From: CAVURW01 sp963743595 | GTDB lineage: Bacteria > Verrucomicrobiota > Verrucomicrobiia > Methylacidiphilales > UBA1321 | NCBI GenBank assembly: GCA_963743595.1 | Contig: CAVURW010000027.1 | Location: forward strand, 1 to 64,000 | DNA length: 64,000 bases | Direction of reading: 5' to 3' | Shown: one piece after another, positions 1-9,151 of the stretch | Position numbering within the stretch: the stretch's first letter is position 1 | Layout: each line of letters starts with the position of its first letter | The notes under the pieces: generated by a model | Seen by the model: the letters and a program-made list of their open reading frames with translations, nothing else | The model's database searches: none | What the model was told of the DNA's origin: nothing | Program-made: the position numbers and the translations under genes

Positions 1-872
1 TCCATGGTGGTGACTTGGTAGCCTTCCAGTGCGGCTTGCAACGCATTGATCGGATCGACTTCCGTCACGATCACGCGAGCGCCCAGCCCCTTCGCGGCTT
101 GTGCACAGCCTTTACCCACATCGCCGTAACCGCAAACGACAACGACCTTACCGGCGATCATCACGTCGGTGGCACGTTTCACGGCATCCAGGAACGATTC
201 CCGGCAGCCGTAGAGATTGTCGAACTTGCTCTTCGTACAGGAGTCGTTCACGTTGAACGCAGGCAGCTTAAGCGTGCCTTTCTTAACGCGCTCGTACAGG
301 CGATGAACACCCGTGGTCGTCTCTTCGGAGAGACCGCCGATGCCGCCCAGCAATTCCGGGTAACGATCGTGAACCATGTTCGTTAGATCACCGCCGTCGT
401 CCAAAATCATGTTCAGCGCAGAACCATCCGGCCATCTCAGCGTCTGCTCGATGCACCAATCAAATTCCTGTTCGTTCATCCCTTTCCAGGCAAAAACGGG
501 AATATTCTTCGCAGCGATTGCCGCCGCTGCGTGATCTTGCGTGGAGAAAATGTTGCATGAACTCCAGCGCACTTCGGCACCTAGATCGATCAACGTCTCG
601 ATGAGCACGGCTGTCTGAATGGTCATGTGCAAGCAACCGGCGATCTTCGCACCGGCCAGCGGCTTTTGCCCCTTGTACTCAGCGCGCAGAGCCATCAAGC
701 CCGGCATTTCGTGCTCAGCAATCGTGATTTCCTTGCGACCGAATTCGGCTAGGGCGATGTCCTTGACGCAGAAGTCATTCTTGGTCTTGAGCTTCGTGAT
801 GGTCATTGTTGCGGGAAGCGGTCCCGTAGCCGTTGGCGCGAGCGCCGGTGTTTTATCTTCTGAATGTGGCAT
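1..872 (-). CDS. ahcY: adenosylhomocysteinase (S-adenosyl-L-homocysteine hydrolase), C-terminus cut by window edge
   Basis: Cytosolic NAD-dependent enzyme that splits S-adenosylhomocysteine into adenosine and homocysteine, closing the methyl cycle that MetK opens. Reading the minus strand from 872 gives an unbroken frame to the window edge, about 290 of the usual 430-470 residues. It contains the family segments EHEMPGLM, LHMTIQTAVL, SSCNIFSTQDHAAAA, a DGGDLT stretch, NDSCTKSKFDN and the NAD-binding VVCGYGDVGKG loop. The ATG at 872 adds about 22 Pro/Ala-rich residues; an in-frame ATG at 806 is a reasonable alternative start. It lies 37 nt downstream of metK on the same strand, so the two are probably co-transcribed. 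Family assignment is very secure; only the start and the missing C-terminus are uncertain. Confidence 0.96.
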   Translation of the reverse strand, partial: MPHSEDKTPALAPTATGPLPATMTITKLKTKNDFCVKDIALAEFGRKEITIAEHEMPGLMALRAEYKGQKPLAGAKIAGCLHMTIQTAVLIETLIDLGAEVRWSSCNIFSTQDHAAAAIAAKNIPVFAWKGMNEQEFDWCIEQTLRWPDGSALNMILDDGGDLTNMVHDRYPELLGGIGGLSEETTTGVHRLYERVKKGTLKLPAFNVNDSCTKSKFDNLYGCRESFLDAVKRATDVMIAGKVVVVCGYGDVGKGCAQAAKGLGARVIVTEVDPINALQAALEGYQVTTM

Positions 873-909
873 AATTATAGTTTGGTTTTTTCGATTCTTC
901 TTCGATTGT

Positions 910-2091
910 TTAGAGGCCGACTGCCTTTTTCAGGGCTTCGGCTTTATCGGTCTTCTCCCAAGTCAGCGACTCCAGGTCATCCGTACGACCGAAGTGACCG
1001 TAATTGGTGGTCTTACTGTAGATCGGGCGAAGCAAGTTCAGCTGCTTAACGATATTCGCAGGCTTGAAGCTGAAGATCTCCTTCACCGCAGCGATGATCT
1101 TGTCATCCGACACTTTACCCGTGCCGAACGTCTCCACGTGCACGGAGACCGGCTCGGGATATCCGATGGCATACGCAAATTGGATTTCTGCGCGATCCGC
1201 CAAACCAGCAGCAACAATGTTCTTAGCAACATAACGGCCCATATACGCCGCGCTGCGATCGACCTTGCTAGGATCTTTTCCGCTGAAAGCGCCGCCGCCA
1301 TGGCGACCCATACCACCGTAGGAATCGACGATGATCTTGCGGCCTGTCAGACCCGAATCACCTTCCGGTCCACCGATGACAAAACGGCCCGTTGGATTGA
1401 CCAAATAGCGGGTCTTCGCATCGAGCAATTCATTGGGCAATACCGCTTTGATCACATTCTCCACGATGAAATCGTAGATTTCTTTGTGCTTAACGGTGTC
1501 GCGATGTTGTGAGGAGACAACGACGGCATCGATGCGCACCGGCTTATCGTTTTCATACTGAAGCGAGACTTGGGTTTTGCAATCGGGACGCAGCCAAGAG
1601 ACTTTACCCGCCTTGCGGATGTTCGTCAGATGCCGACCGAGCGCATGGGCGTAAAAGATGGGAGCTGGCATCAAATTCGGCGTCTCCGTGCAGGCGAACC
1701 CGAACATCAGACCCTGGTCACCGGCACCTTGCTCTGCCGTCTCTTTCCCTTCGGCGGCCTTGTCATCGACTCCCTGAGCGATATCTGGGCTTTGCGCGGT
1801 GAGCGCGTTCATGATGTGGACCGTTTTGGCGCTAAAGAGCTCGCCGGGTTCTGTGTAGCCGATCTCTTCAATCGCGTTACGCACGACCTTGTTGTAATCG
1901 AAATCGGCTTTGGTTGTGATCTCACCAGCGACCACGACAAGGTTGCTTTTTGCGAGAGTCTCGCAAGCCACACGGCTGTTCGGATCTTGCGCTAAGCAGG
2001 CGTCGAGCACTGCATCGGAAATCGTATCGCACACCTTATCGGGATGCCCTTCAGTAACGGACTCAGAGGAGAAAATATAAGACTTTGCCAT
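910..2091 (-). CDS. metK: S-adenosylmethionine synthetase
   Basis: Makes S-adenosylmethionine from methionine and ATP in the cytosol. The 393-residue length is typical. The N-terminal ATP/Met-binding segment TEGHPDKVCD is at residues 13-22, signature 1 GAGDQG at 122-127 and signature 2 GGGAFSGKD at 265-273. The C-terminal part keeps the expected NYGHFGR segment. It is the first gene of a metK-ahcY unit, pairing SAM production with removal of the by-product SAH. A good promoter (2098-2126) sits so close to the ATG that the mRNA may be leaderless, and there is no Shine-Dalgarno sequence. The 178 nt up to the ada stop do not match any SAM or SAH riboswitch that I can recognise. Confidence 0.98.
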   Translation of the reverse strand: MAKSYIFSSESVTEGHPDKVCDTISDAVLDACLAQDPNSRVACETLAKSNLVVVAGEITTKADFDYNKVVRNAIEEIGYTEPGELFSAKTVHIMNALTAQSPDIAQGVDDKAAEGKETAEQGAGDQGLMFGFACTETPNLMPAPIFYAHALGRHLTNIRKAGKVSWLRPDCKTQVSLQYENDKPVRIDAVVVSSQHRDTVKHKEIYDFIVENVIKAVLPNELLDAKTRYLVNPTGRFVIGGPEGDSGLTGRKIIVDSYGGMGRHGGGAFSGKDPSKVDRSAAYMGRYVAKNIVAAGLADRAEIQFAYAIGYPEPVSVHVETFGTGKVSDDKIIAAVKEIFSFKPANIVKQLNLLRPIYSKTTNYGHFGRTDDLESLTWEKTDKAEALKKAVGL

Positions 2092-2097
2092 CGGGTG

Positions 2098-2126
2098 AGA
2101 TTAGTCGAGCGGCCGGGGTGGTGCAA
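2098..2126 (-). promoter_or_regulatory. metK promoter, probably giving a leaderless transcript
   Basis: On the minus strand a -35 TTGCAC and a -10 TAATCT are separated by exactly 17 nt. The -10 ends 6 nt before the metK ATG, which places the expected transcription start on or beside the start codon. The rest of the metK upstream region (2127-2269) shows only short inverted repeats and no recognised riboswitch. Confidence 0.6.
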
Positions 2127-2269
2127 GGGAAAATATGAACCCATCCGCATAAGTAGATATATTCGTGTCACGTAAAGGCCACTACCTACACCGACAGGAG
2201 TTTGTTGCGTGCCTTCAGCCCGCTTTGTATGGGCATTTAACCTGGGTCCTTTCCTAAAATGGACTTTCC

Positions 2270-3331
2270 TTAATGTCGCACGTTCGCCCGCTCCATCTCC
2301 AGCAACTGCCGTTTGCGTTCGGCACCCCATCGAAAACCGGATACAGAGCCGTCACCGCGAATGACCCGGTGACACGGAATCGCCAGGGCCACTCGATTCG
2401 CCGCGCAGGCGCCCGCCACGGCCCGCACCGCTTTTGGCATGCCGATGCCAGCAGCCACTTCCGTGTAACTCCGCGCTTCACCGGCGGGTATCTGTTGCAA
2501 AAATCGCCAGACCTGTTGTTGAAACACGGTGCCTGAGATATCCAGCGGCAACGCTTTCAGTGCGTCGCTCTTTCCCTTCAGAAAGTCCAGCAGCGCGGAG
2601 CACCACGCCTCCATCTCCTCACCGCCCGCCGACTCTGCAATCGTCGCACTGGGAAACTCCGCGCGAAACTCCTGGATCAGACTCGGTTTCGAATCGCCCA
2701 TCGCGATGAAACAGACCCCGCGATCGGTCGCCGCTAAAAGCACCCACTGAAAACGCTTGGTTTCGAGTAGGGCATAGCTAATCGGCTGATGCGCCCCGCC
2801 CTTTTTGTATTGGCCGGGAGTCATGCCTAGGCGTGCACCAGCCGTCTCATAGACGCGAGCGCTCGAGCCAAATCCAGCGGCGTGAACGGCCTCCGTCACC
2901 GTCTCGACACCTCTCAATACTTTGCGAAGAATCTGAAATCGCCGGGCTTCCACATACTCACGGGGCGTGACCCCGATCGCCGACTGGAAGACGTTCTCCA
3001 GATGGCCTGGACTCATTTGCGCCTGGTCTCCTAAACGTTCCAGAGAAAGATCAGCGTCGAGATTCGCGTGAATGTATTCACACAACTTTTCCATCAGTTG
3101 CCCGTGAGGATGCTTAGGGTTAAGTGAACCGGGCCGACACCGCAGACAGGGTCGAAATCCCGCCGCCAAAGCTTCAGCACCATCATCGTAAAAGCGGACG
3201 TTTTGCCGAAGAGGGCGACGCGCCCTGCACGATGGTCGACAGAAAACGCCCGTGGTCAAGACGCCATACACAAACTGGCCATCCATCGATTTGTCTCGGA
3301 CATGCACAGCGGTCCATCGCGCTTCGTTCAT
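2270..3331 (-). CDS. ada: Ada: bifunctional DNA repair methyltransferase and AraC-type regulator
   Basis: Repairs O6-alkylguanine and methylphosphotriesters and, once methylated, activates the adaptive response. 353 residues with the full three-part layout. The N-terminal zinc domain has ligands Cys31, Cys35, Cys62 and Cys65; in the family one of the N-terminal cysteines takes the phosphotriester methyl group. An AraC helix-turn-helix follows at about 75-175. The C-terminal methyltransferase domain carries the active-site PCHRV near residue 320. The gene lies upstream of metK on the same strand but 178 nt away, and metK has its own promoter. A TATAAA hexamer ends 6 nt before the ATG and AGAGG overlaps it slightly upstream, so a leaderless or short-leader start is possible. 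No Ada box was identified with confidence. Confidence 0.95.
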   Translation of the reverse strand: MNEARWTAVHVRDKSMDGQFVYGVLTTGVFCRPSCRARRPLRQNVRFYDDGAEALAAGFRPCLRCRPGSLNPKHPHGQLMEKLCEYIHANLDADLSLERLGDQAQMSPGHLENVFQSAIGVTPREYVEARRFQILRKVLRGVETVTEAVHAAGFGSSARVYETAGARLGMTPGQYKKGGAHQPISYALLETKRFQWVLLAATDRGVCFIAMGDSKPSLIQEFRAEFPSATIAESAGGEEMEAWCSALLDFLKGKSDALKALPLDISGTVFQQQVWRFLQQIPAGEARSYTEVAAGIGMPKAVRAVAGACAANRVALAIPCHRVIRGDGSVSGFRWGAERKRQLLEMERANVRH

Positions 3332-3466
3332 GGGCGATTTATACCTCTTTTGAAAGCGCGTGTTCTATCGGTTTCCCACTATTTGAATTCTTGGATGTAA
3401 GATTATGTGATCTCGCGATATTAGTTTTGTCTCGTCCTGAGATGTTTTCCTGGTAGACCCATCTTT

Positions 3467-4255
3467 ATGTTCACCGTCAGAAATCTGCGCCTCTCCCTGT
3501 TGCTCGTTACGCTGTCGACCTCCGTCTCCATGGCCGGTACGAAACCGACCGCGTGCCCCACGCTCGCCTATGATCCCTTTCCGGTTCATTCCGTGACGAT
3601 CGAGAAAACATACGATCCCGGCGCAAAATGGACCAAGGCGAATTCGGATGGCCCAGATCCCGGCGATTACCCGCCGAATGTACAGCTCACGATCAAGGAC
3701 CCAGCGTTCAAATCGGCCGATGCCACAACCATCATCGTCTACAACATCGCGAACGTTTACAGCACGCCGAACAAGACAATCCAACCGCAAATCGCCCTGC
3801 TGAAGAAGCTGCTTGCTGATCGACCCACCAAGCTTCCTGCGGATAAAAGCTCCGCGAACGGCGTGGAGCTGGACTTGCCCGATTACCCCGCATCCGATTG
3901 CATGCACCTCGTTCAAGCCAAGCTACACTACATCGATTGCCCGTGGGGCAGCGCGCTCGGGTTTGTAACGGTTTTTGCGCAAGACATCGCCCCACCGACA
4001 AACAACGATCTCAGTTACGTCTTTCAAGGCCTCTCTAAGGACGGCAAGTACTACGTCTCTGCCACCATCCACATTACGCATCCCAAACTGGCCGCAACTT
4101 ATGACGATGTACCAGCCAAGGATCGCTCCGACGGCAAGGCTATCGACCAATTCAACGCGAAGATTTTCACGATATTGAAATCAGCCGCTAACTCGGATTA
4201 TCACCCATCACTAACGACGCTGGATGAATGGCTGAGCGCGCTGAAGTTTAAGTAG
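3467..4255 (+). CDS. exported hypothetical protein
   Basis: 262 residues. Residues 1-23 form a signal peptide (basic start, then a Leu/Val/Ser core, then SMAG), so the product is probably periplasmic or secreted. The mature part is hydrophilic, with Pro-rich segments near the N-terminus and conserved-looking aromatic/acidic segments such as YDPGAKW and LHYIDCPWGSALG, plus several cysteines that could form a disulfide outside the cytoplasm. I recognise no family. It is transcribed divergently from ada across a 135-nt gap and converges on the TPR gene. The start is the only ATG ahead of the signal peptide. Coding is well supported by its length, the signal peptide and the absence of a better frame on the other strand. 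Confidence 0.75.
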   Translation: MFTVRNLRLSLLLVTLSTSVSMAGTKPTACPTLAYDPFPVHSVTIEKTYDPGAKWTKANSDGPDPGDYPPNVQLTIKDPAFKSADATTIIVYNIANVYSTPNKTIQPQIALLKKLLADRPTKLPADKSSANGVELDLPDYPASDCMHLVQAKLHYIDCPWGSALGFVTVFAQDIAPPTNNDLSYVFQGLSKDGKYYVSATIHITHPKLAATYDDVPAKDRSDGKAIDQFNAKIFTILKSAANSDYHPSLTTLDEWLSALKFK

Positions 4256-4346
4256 ATGGTTCTTTACGTCAGGTCTAAGCTCGACTGCCTAGCGCAATCG
4301 GTTCAAGCAGTCCCGGTAAATTCAAAGGGGCTTGACGGTGCTTTGC

Positions 4347-6791
4347 TTATTTGGAATCGGAGGGCGGGACAAGCTTGTCGTTATCGGCTTTTTCTTGCGA
4401 ACTGAGAGGGCCCGTTTGCTCGACGAACCAATGAGCGGCGATATCGGCCTTGCCGATTGTCGTTTGGGGACAGCGGTGATCGATCAATTGAAAGTAAGTG
4501 TCACCCTTCTTATCGTCCAAGTCTTTGATCCACATGCCAGCCGTATTCACCGCATCGGCCAGTTCCTCCGTGTTATCGTCCAAAAAATGAGCCGCCTTGA
4601 TCGCCAGGGCAGCCGCGATGTAGCGGTAATGCCAGCGTTTATCGGGATCAATGAGATTGGTTTTGAGGCGCTTATCCTCCATCGACGTGGAAGGTAGCGG
4701 GTTCTTCTTCATCTCAGACTTTTCCACGCCGCCCAATTCCCACCAGGTCCGCTTGAATTGGCCGGAGAGCCGCTCGGCCGTGAGATCGTTGCTTTGAAAG
4801 TCACCCGAGAAGAGGAAGCTGTCTGGAGCCACCTCGGTGCCCATAATTTCCATTCCATCGTACCGAGCAATCCAGGCAGCCGTGAAGAATGCTTTGCCCC
4901 GAGCCTCTTTGGGTAAACTGGCGTCCTCTCCACTCTTTAGAGCCTGTGCGTATTTCTCGCAGACCTTGTTGTAAGGAGCGGGCAGGTAAGGAATGGCCTC
5001 AGCATAACGATCCTCACGAACGAGGCGACGGCCCAGAAGGTAGCGAATCTTCGTGGTCGAATCGGCTTGTGCGCGACCGTAGGTCACATTGTCACTGGGG
5101 GCGGGAGTGGGTGTTGGGCTTGGAGGCGGCGGCAATTGATCGACGTAAGTTTTGAGTTCATCTGCTGTCAAAACACGCTCGGCCACAAACGCCGCATCTT
5201 CCCAAAGATCGGCTTTCAGAAGTACATCCAGAGCTTGAGTGAAATCGTTTCGCGCCAAGTGCACAGCACCCAAGTCACCGCTCGCCCAAGCAGGCGGAGT
5301 CCATTTGATGTACTCGGATTCCCCTCGATTGATGTAATCGATATTCGCGTTCTCGAATGCTCCTGCGTTCCAACCTGTGTAGTTGTCTTCTTGCAATGGA
5401 CCGATCACCGAGGCCAGATCCTTCGCGGCGGCGTCCATCTCGCCCGCGCGCATTTTTAGTTTTGCATCTAACCAAATGGCCATTGGCGAGGCACCACCAC
5501 TGATTCTGAGCCAATGCTCCGCGGTCGTGTAATCGCCCAAGCCATACGCCACCCAGCCCAGGTACTCGGCATCCTGTACATCCGCAGGTTTCACCGTTTC
5601 GATCACCTTTAACCAGCGCGCGAGACGTTTCTTCGTCGCATCCACGCTGAGATCCGTATCCCAGGGAGTCCAATCCTCCGCAGCAAGGATGTGGACCGTC
5701 TCCAATCGGCGGAGCACGGGGTCGGCAGCCATCGTTTTCAGCTGGGCAAACAGCTTTGACTCTTCGACAGGACTCGGAGTCGGCGTGGGTGTGTCCACCG
5801 GTTGATCATTTGCCCCGAAGTTCAGCATCTCGTCTAAGGGCTCGCGGTCCGGGATCAGCGCTTTGAGCGAAACAATCGCGCTTTCATCACCGAGAGCCAG
5901 CTGTGTCAAAAAGAGTCGAGCCGCTTTGTCGGAATGCCCCTGTTTCCACTCGCACCGACCCTCCCAGCCGTAACTATCGGCGGCCATTCCCAACGAATCG
6001 GCAAAACCGTCTTTGGCGAATTGCCGGGTTTGCTGGAACCATTTCACCGCCTCAGGATAGCGCCCCGCTTTCATCGCCATTTTCCCAAGCATGAAGGCGG
6101 CCCAAACAGTCCTGTAGTGGCGTTCAGCAGCCGGGCGATTGAGGAGATTTTTCCACTCTTTCTCGGCGGTATCCCATTCATCTTTGCCAGAGTGGTAAGC
6201 AAACGCGCCGCGATCGTAATCGGCGAATTCGGAATCGATTTCCACTGCTTTGTCGGAAAGCATCTCCAGCTTCGTTCCATCGCTTGCCAGCGGCACAAGT
6301 TTCCCGTCATCTTTCGTCGTGCCCGTCGGAGCTGCGGTGGTTGGGCTCGGTGTCGGCGAGGGCGTTGGGTCCCACGGCTGTATGGGAGGCGGGGGAAGCG
6401 TGGCGTTCGCGATTCCATCGATAACCGCTCGGGCAGCATTATGTTGAGTAGTGGCCTCAGCCGGGTTTTGCGGCTTGAGCTCACCCGTCTTAATTGCATC
6501 AGCGAAATCGTGTTGATCGGCGTCGGAAGTCGCCCGAATCAATGCTTTCGGAACCGCGTTCGCCTCACGATTGATATCGCGAGAAACGGCGAATGGCTTT
6601 TCAATGGGATGATAGTCCTTCGCAAGGCGTTTTACTTCCAAATCCCAATAAAATTCCGGCGATGTCACCGCATTTGACCCGCCGTTCAGGAGAAATTCGT
6701 TCGGGCCGTAGTACCCGGTCGCGTCGGCCCTACAGCAAACTGAAAGTACCAGACCAAGGATGACCCAGCTACGGTGCAGGTGGAGTTTCAT
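4347..6791 (-). CDS. exported TPR-repeat protein
   Basis: About 814 residues from the preferred ATG at 6791; an in-frame start at 6827 would add 12 residues. A GGAG sequence lies 11-14 nt before 6791, and the codon overlaps the end of the upstream lipoprotein gene by 23 nt, which suggests translational coupling. An N-terminal signal peptide (hydrophobic core with VCC near its end) directs export, possibly as a lipoprotein. After a Pro/Thr-rich linker with repeated SPTP units (about 145-165), several TPR-like helix pairs appear, for example around AFMLGKMAMKAGRYPEAV, YGLGDYTTAEHWL and RLVREDRYAEAIPYL. A second SPTPTP linker sits near residue 340. It is the last gene of a three-gene operon of exported proteins; a role as an envelope scaffold is inference. 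Confidence 0.85.
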   Translation of the reverse strand: MKLHLHRSWVILGLVLSVCCRADATGYYGPNEFLLNGGSNAVTSPEFYWDLEVKRLAKDYHPIEKPFAVSRDINREANAVPKALIRATSDADQHDFADAIKTGELKPQNPAEATTQHNAARAVIDGIANATLPPPPIQPWDPTPSPTPSPTTAAPTGTTKDDGKLVPLASDGTKLEMLSDKAVEIDSEFADYDRGAFAYHSGKDEWDTAEKEWKNLLNRPAAERHYRTVWAAFMLGKMAMKAGRYPEAVKWFQQTRQFAKDGFADSLGMAADSYGWEGRCEWKQGHSDKAARLFLTQLALGDESAIVSLKALIPDREPLDEMLNFGANDQPVDTPTPTPSPVEESKLFAQLKTMAADPVLRRLETVHILAAEDWTPWDTDLSVDATKKRLARWLKVIETVKPADVQDAEYLGWVAYGLGDYTTAEHWLRISGGASPMAIWLDAKLKMRAGEMDAAAKDLASVIGPLQEDNYTGWNAGAFENANIDYINRGESEYIKWTPPAWASGDLGAVHLARNDFTQALDVLLKADLWEDAAFVAERVLTADELKTYVDQLPPPPSPTPTPAPSDNVTYGRAQADSTTKIRYLLGRRLVREDRYAEAIPYLPAPYNKVCEKYAQALKSGEDASLPKEARGKAFFTAAWIARYDGMEIMGTEVAPDSFLFSGDFQSNDLTAERLSGQFKRTWWELGGVEKSEMKKNPLPSTSMEDKRLKTNLIDPDKRWHYRYIAAALAIKAAHFLDDNTEELADAVNTAGMWIKDLDDKKGDTYFQLIDHRCPQTTIGKADIAAHWFVEQTGPLSSQEKADNDKLVPPSDSK

Positions 6792-8052
6792 GGTGAATGC
6801 TCGTCTCCAATTCTGGTTTTGTATCAAACCGAATCCAGCCTATAGCAATCTCTGCCTCAGGCGACAATCGCAATCCCTCCTTCGACTGGGGCGTGAACTC
6901 CGCCTGATCTCCTTTTTGAGAGAACGTCCAGCCCGGCAGGGAATCGGCCGAGACGAGCGCGGAGTGGCTCCATTGGATTCGGACGGTGCCGTTCAATCGT
7001 TCCTCAGCTTCACCGGAATTTCTGATGCGAAAATCGACAGGAGCACTTCCTTCACAGACGACCTGCAGTAGATGCGACGGCCTCCGACCCTGCATGACGG
7101 CCAGAAGGGTGGGCCAGTGCCAATTCCGTTCATCGGTCGCGACGGGTAGCCGGTACCAGAGGATTTCTTGTAGACCCTTCGGGCGATTGTTCAGCCAGTC
7201 ATGGACCAGATCGGCGATTTCATCGTGGTCCACCGAATACTCCAGTGTTCGCGTGCCCGGTGGCCATGCCGGTTGAACGCTGTCCATCGCAACGCTGATC
7301 AGGTGCCCCTCTGGATTGTAGCCAGCGAGACACCAGTAGGTCGGAAGCGATACAGAAAACGGAAGTCCCAGCGCACTTGCCTTTCCCACCCAAAGACGAG
7401 CCAAAGCCGTGTCGCACAAAACCGCGTGACCGCTCTCTGGAATGGTGGGCACGGAATGAACCTGAAGGACGTAACTGTCCGGAATGCTCACAAGTCCTGG
7501 AAACGAGGGTTCATCCAGCCAAGCAGGCAGTGTGGTGATAACGAATCGCGTGGGGCTGATCACCGGTTTAATTTCGCGCAGCCAAGCCTGGTAATCCGCC
7601 AGCTTGCTCTGAGGACAATCGAAATCGAGCTGCAATTCTTTCAGTTGGACTTGGTGCTCGCGCGCTCGATCCAGGAGCGAACGAATCACCTTTTCGATCT
7701 GTTTCACCCGCTCGTCTCCGGCCTGAAACGAACCTGAAAAGGGAGCGACTCGCACACCAATCGAACACGGCTTTGAGAGCTTACTGAGCTCCGCCCAATC
7801 AATATTAGCCGAGACCGTACGCGCTGTCGGTCCCTCCCACGCGATTTCTGCTCCTAAAACCACCACGCCATCCGTCTTGGCGTCAGCGTTACGGACGGCC
7901 TCTTTTACGGAATCGGACCAGTAGCGCTGCCAAAGGTAGCCTCGTTGCGGAAGCGGTTTCGCTGGCGTGCTGGTCGGTGGCGGCGATGAGTGGCAGCTAA
8001 CGAGAACGAGGAAGCAAAGGAGAATTGCGGAACTACGCCAAGGCCGGATCAT
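6769..8052 (-). CDS. DUF3142-family lipoprotein
   Basis: 427 residues. The N-terminal lipobox LVLVSC predicts lipidation at Cys19 and anchoring in the envelope. The body fits the DUF3142 family: a TIM-barrel-like pattern with LQLDFDCP (about residue 160), then TTLPAWL and the SLPTYW segment. Members resemble glycoside-hydrolase-like barrels, but the biochemical activity is not known to me. It is the second gene of the minus-strand operon, 11 nt after the 8064-9098 gene and overlapping the TPR gene. Family assignment is from motif memory and is fairly confident; any enzymatic role is open. Confidence 0.8.
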   Translation of the reverse strand: MIRPWRSSAILLCFLVLVSCHSSPPPTSTPAKPLPQRGYLWQRYWSDSVKEAVRNADAKTDGVVVLGAEIAWEGPTARTVSANIDWAELSKLSKPCSIGVRVAPFSGSFQAGDERVKQIEKVIRSLLDRAREHQVQLKELQLDFDCPQSKLADYQAWLREIKPVISPTRFVITTLPAWLDEPSFPGLVSIPDSYVLQVHSVPTIPESGHAVLCDTALARLWVGKASALGLPFSVSLPTYWCLAGYNPEGHLISVAMDSVQPAWPPGTRTLEYSVDHDEIADLVHDWLNNRPKGLQEILWYRLPVATDERNWHWPTLLAVMQGRRPSHLLQVVCEGSAPVDFRIRNSGEAEERLNGTVRIQWSHSALVSADSLPGWTFSQKGDQAEFTPQSKEGLRLSPEAEIAIGWIRFDTKPELETSIHHETPPAP

Positions 8053-8063
8053 CTCCGTCGAGA

Positions 8064-9098
8064 TTAACCCTTTGCGTTCTGGGCTTTCTTCTTGTTCTCA
8101 GAAGAATCGTCGCTGCTGGAATTCGCGGTTGTATTGGCGGGCTGCTGCTGTTGTTTGTCGCCGCCGGTGATGCTTTCGAGCGAAGGCATCCGGATGTTAT
8201 TGTCCTGACGCAGGGCGAGCAGGATAACGGCTTCTTCATTGTACTTGAGCCAATCGCCGGGCGGTACGTCTTCGGCTTCCACAAAACGCCAAGCGGTGAT
8301 CCGATTGTTGCCGTCGATTCCCAGGTAGGTCGCCACCGCTGGTGAGACGTCCAGGCCGGCGCGGCTGTAGGTGGTGGGACGTTCGTCACCGAAGACATAC
8401 TCCGCATGGTCATAACGCAGCGGGCCCACGTCTTCCCATTGCGCGAAACAGGAACGGCCTTGCGCATTTCGAATTTCGACCCAGCGATCTTTACAGGCGG
8501 AGACTGGCTTTTCACCTCGTTTGGTCGACTTGATCCAACCGGGGGGCAGCCATTCTCTCGCCTTTTCCGGGAAGGCCAGGTCATTGAAAGGAAGCGCGAT
8601 GTAGAACGGGTTCAGAAGGGCGGCGTGGTGCCGGGGCAGAAGCCCGCGACGATCTTCTAACGAGTCTTTACCGCCGTAAGCTGAGCACCAGTCGGTGACC
8701 CAGGCGCTATCGAGGTTAGTCGTTGGGCTCACGGTGCTGCCGAGTTCACCCACACCGAAAACTGTGGTGATGATGTTGGCCTTCCAGGGATAAATGACCG
8801 AGCGATGATGCGGTTGCTCCGCACTGGGGGGATTTAGGCTCAGCTGGGGAGCGGCGGGAGTGACTCCCGGCTTCAGGGGCTTCGGTGCCGCCTTCGGTGC
8901 CTGTGTGCTCACGCTCGCCTTTTTAGGGGTGGGCAAATCGGTCTCGATCTTCGGAGTAACAAACGCGAGATTGCTCACAGTGTTGGTGCTGGGAGGAACA
9001 TACTGCTGGTACTGCTGTGCGTACCCACGAGAAATCATTGCCGATAGGCAAACGGACGCAACCATAAGCGCCAGGAGTTTCCACTCTTTATTCATCAT
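8064..9098 (-). CDS. exported protein with possible double-psi beta-barrel-like domain
   Basis: 344 residues. The signal peptide at 1-27 ends in GYAQ. A Gln/Pro/Lys-rich linker runs to about 90, followed by a compact domain with YPWKANI, NPFYIALPFND, a C..RWVEI..AQGRSCFAQWEDVGP run and SPAVATYLG. The alternation of Cys, Gly and WEDVGP segments resembles RlpA/expansin-type double-psi beta barrels, which bind or cut cell-wall polymers, but this is a fold-level guess. The C-terminus is a low-complexity Gln/Asn/Ser tail. First gene of the three-gene exported operon, with a plausible promoter at 9122-9151. Two adjacent ATG codons open the frame; no strong ribosome site is seen. Confidence 0.75.
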   Translation of the reverse strand: MMNKEWKLLALMVASVCLSAMISRGYAQQYQQYVPPSTNTVSNLAFVTPKIETDLPTPKKASVSTQAPKAAPKPLKPGVTPAAPQLSLNPPSAEQPHHRSVIYPWKANIITTVFGVGELGSTVSPTTNLDSAWVTDWCSAYGGKDSLEDRRGLLPRHHAALLNPFYIALPFNDLAFPEKAREWLPPGWIKSTKRGEKPVSACKDRWVEIRNAQGRSCFAQWEDVGPLRYDHAEYVFGDERPTTYSRAGLDVSPAVATYLGIDGNNRITAWRFVEAEDVPPGDWLKYNEEAVILLALRQDNNIRMPSLESITGGDKQQQQPANTTANSSSDDSSENKKKAQNAKG

Positions 9099-9121
9099 AA
9101 AGCCATCGCCGCAATCTGTTG

Positions 9122-9151
9122 AGATTAAGTATATTACGTTAGAATGGTCAA
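9122..9151 (-). promoter_or_regulatory. promoter of the three-gene exported-protein operon
   Basis: On the minus strand, TTGACC and TAATCT are spaced by 18 nt, giving an expected start near 9115 and a leader of about 17 nt ahead of the ATG at 9098. Nothing better is visible upstream. Confidence 0.5.

Noticed and set aside
619..1512. A 297-residue plus-strand frame
   Set aside because: It lies antisense to ahcY and metK, both of which are certain.
2104..2269. SAM or SAH riboswitch before metK
   Set aside because: No known class pattern was recognised, and the best promoter is downstream of this stretch, next to the start codon.
2250..2270. GGAAAGTCC just after the ada stop, resembling the start of RNase P RNA
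   Set aside because: The space up to metK is under 180 nt and none of the other conserved RNase P segments follow.
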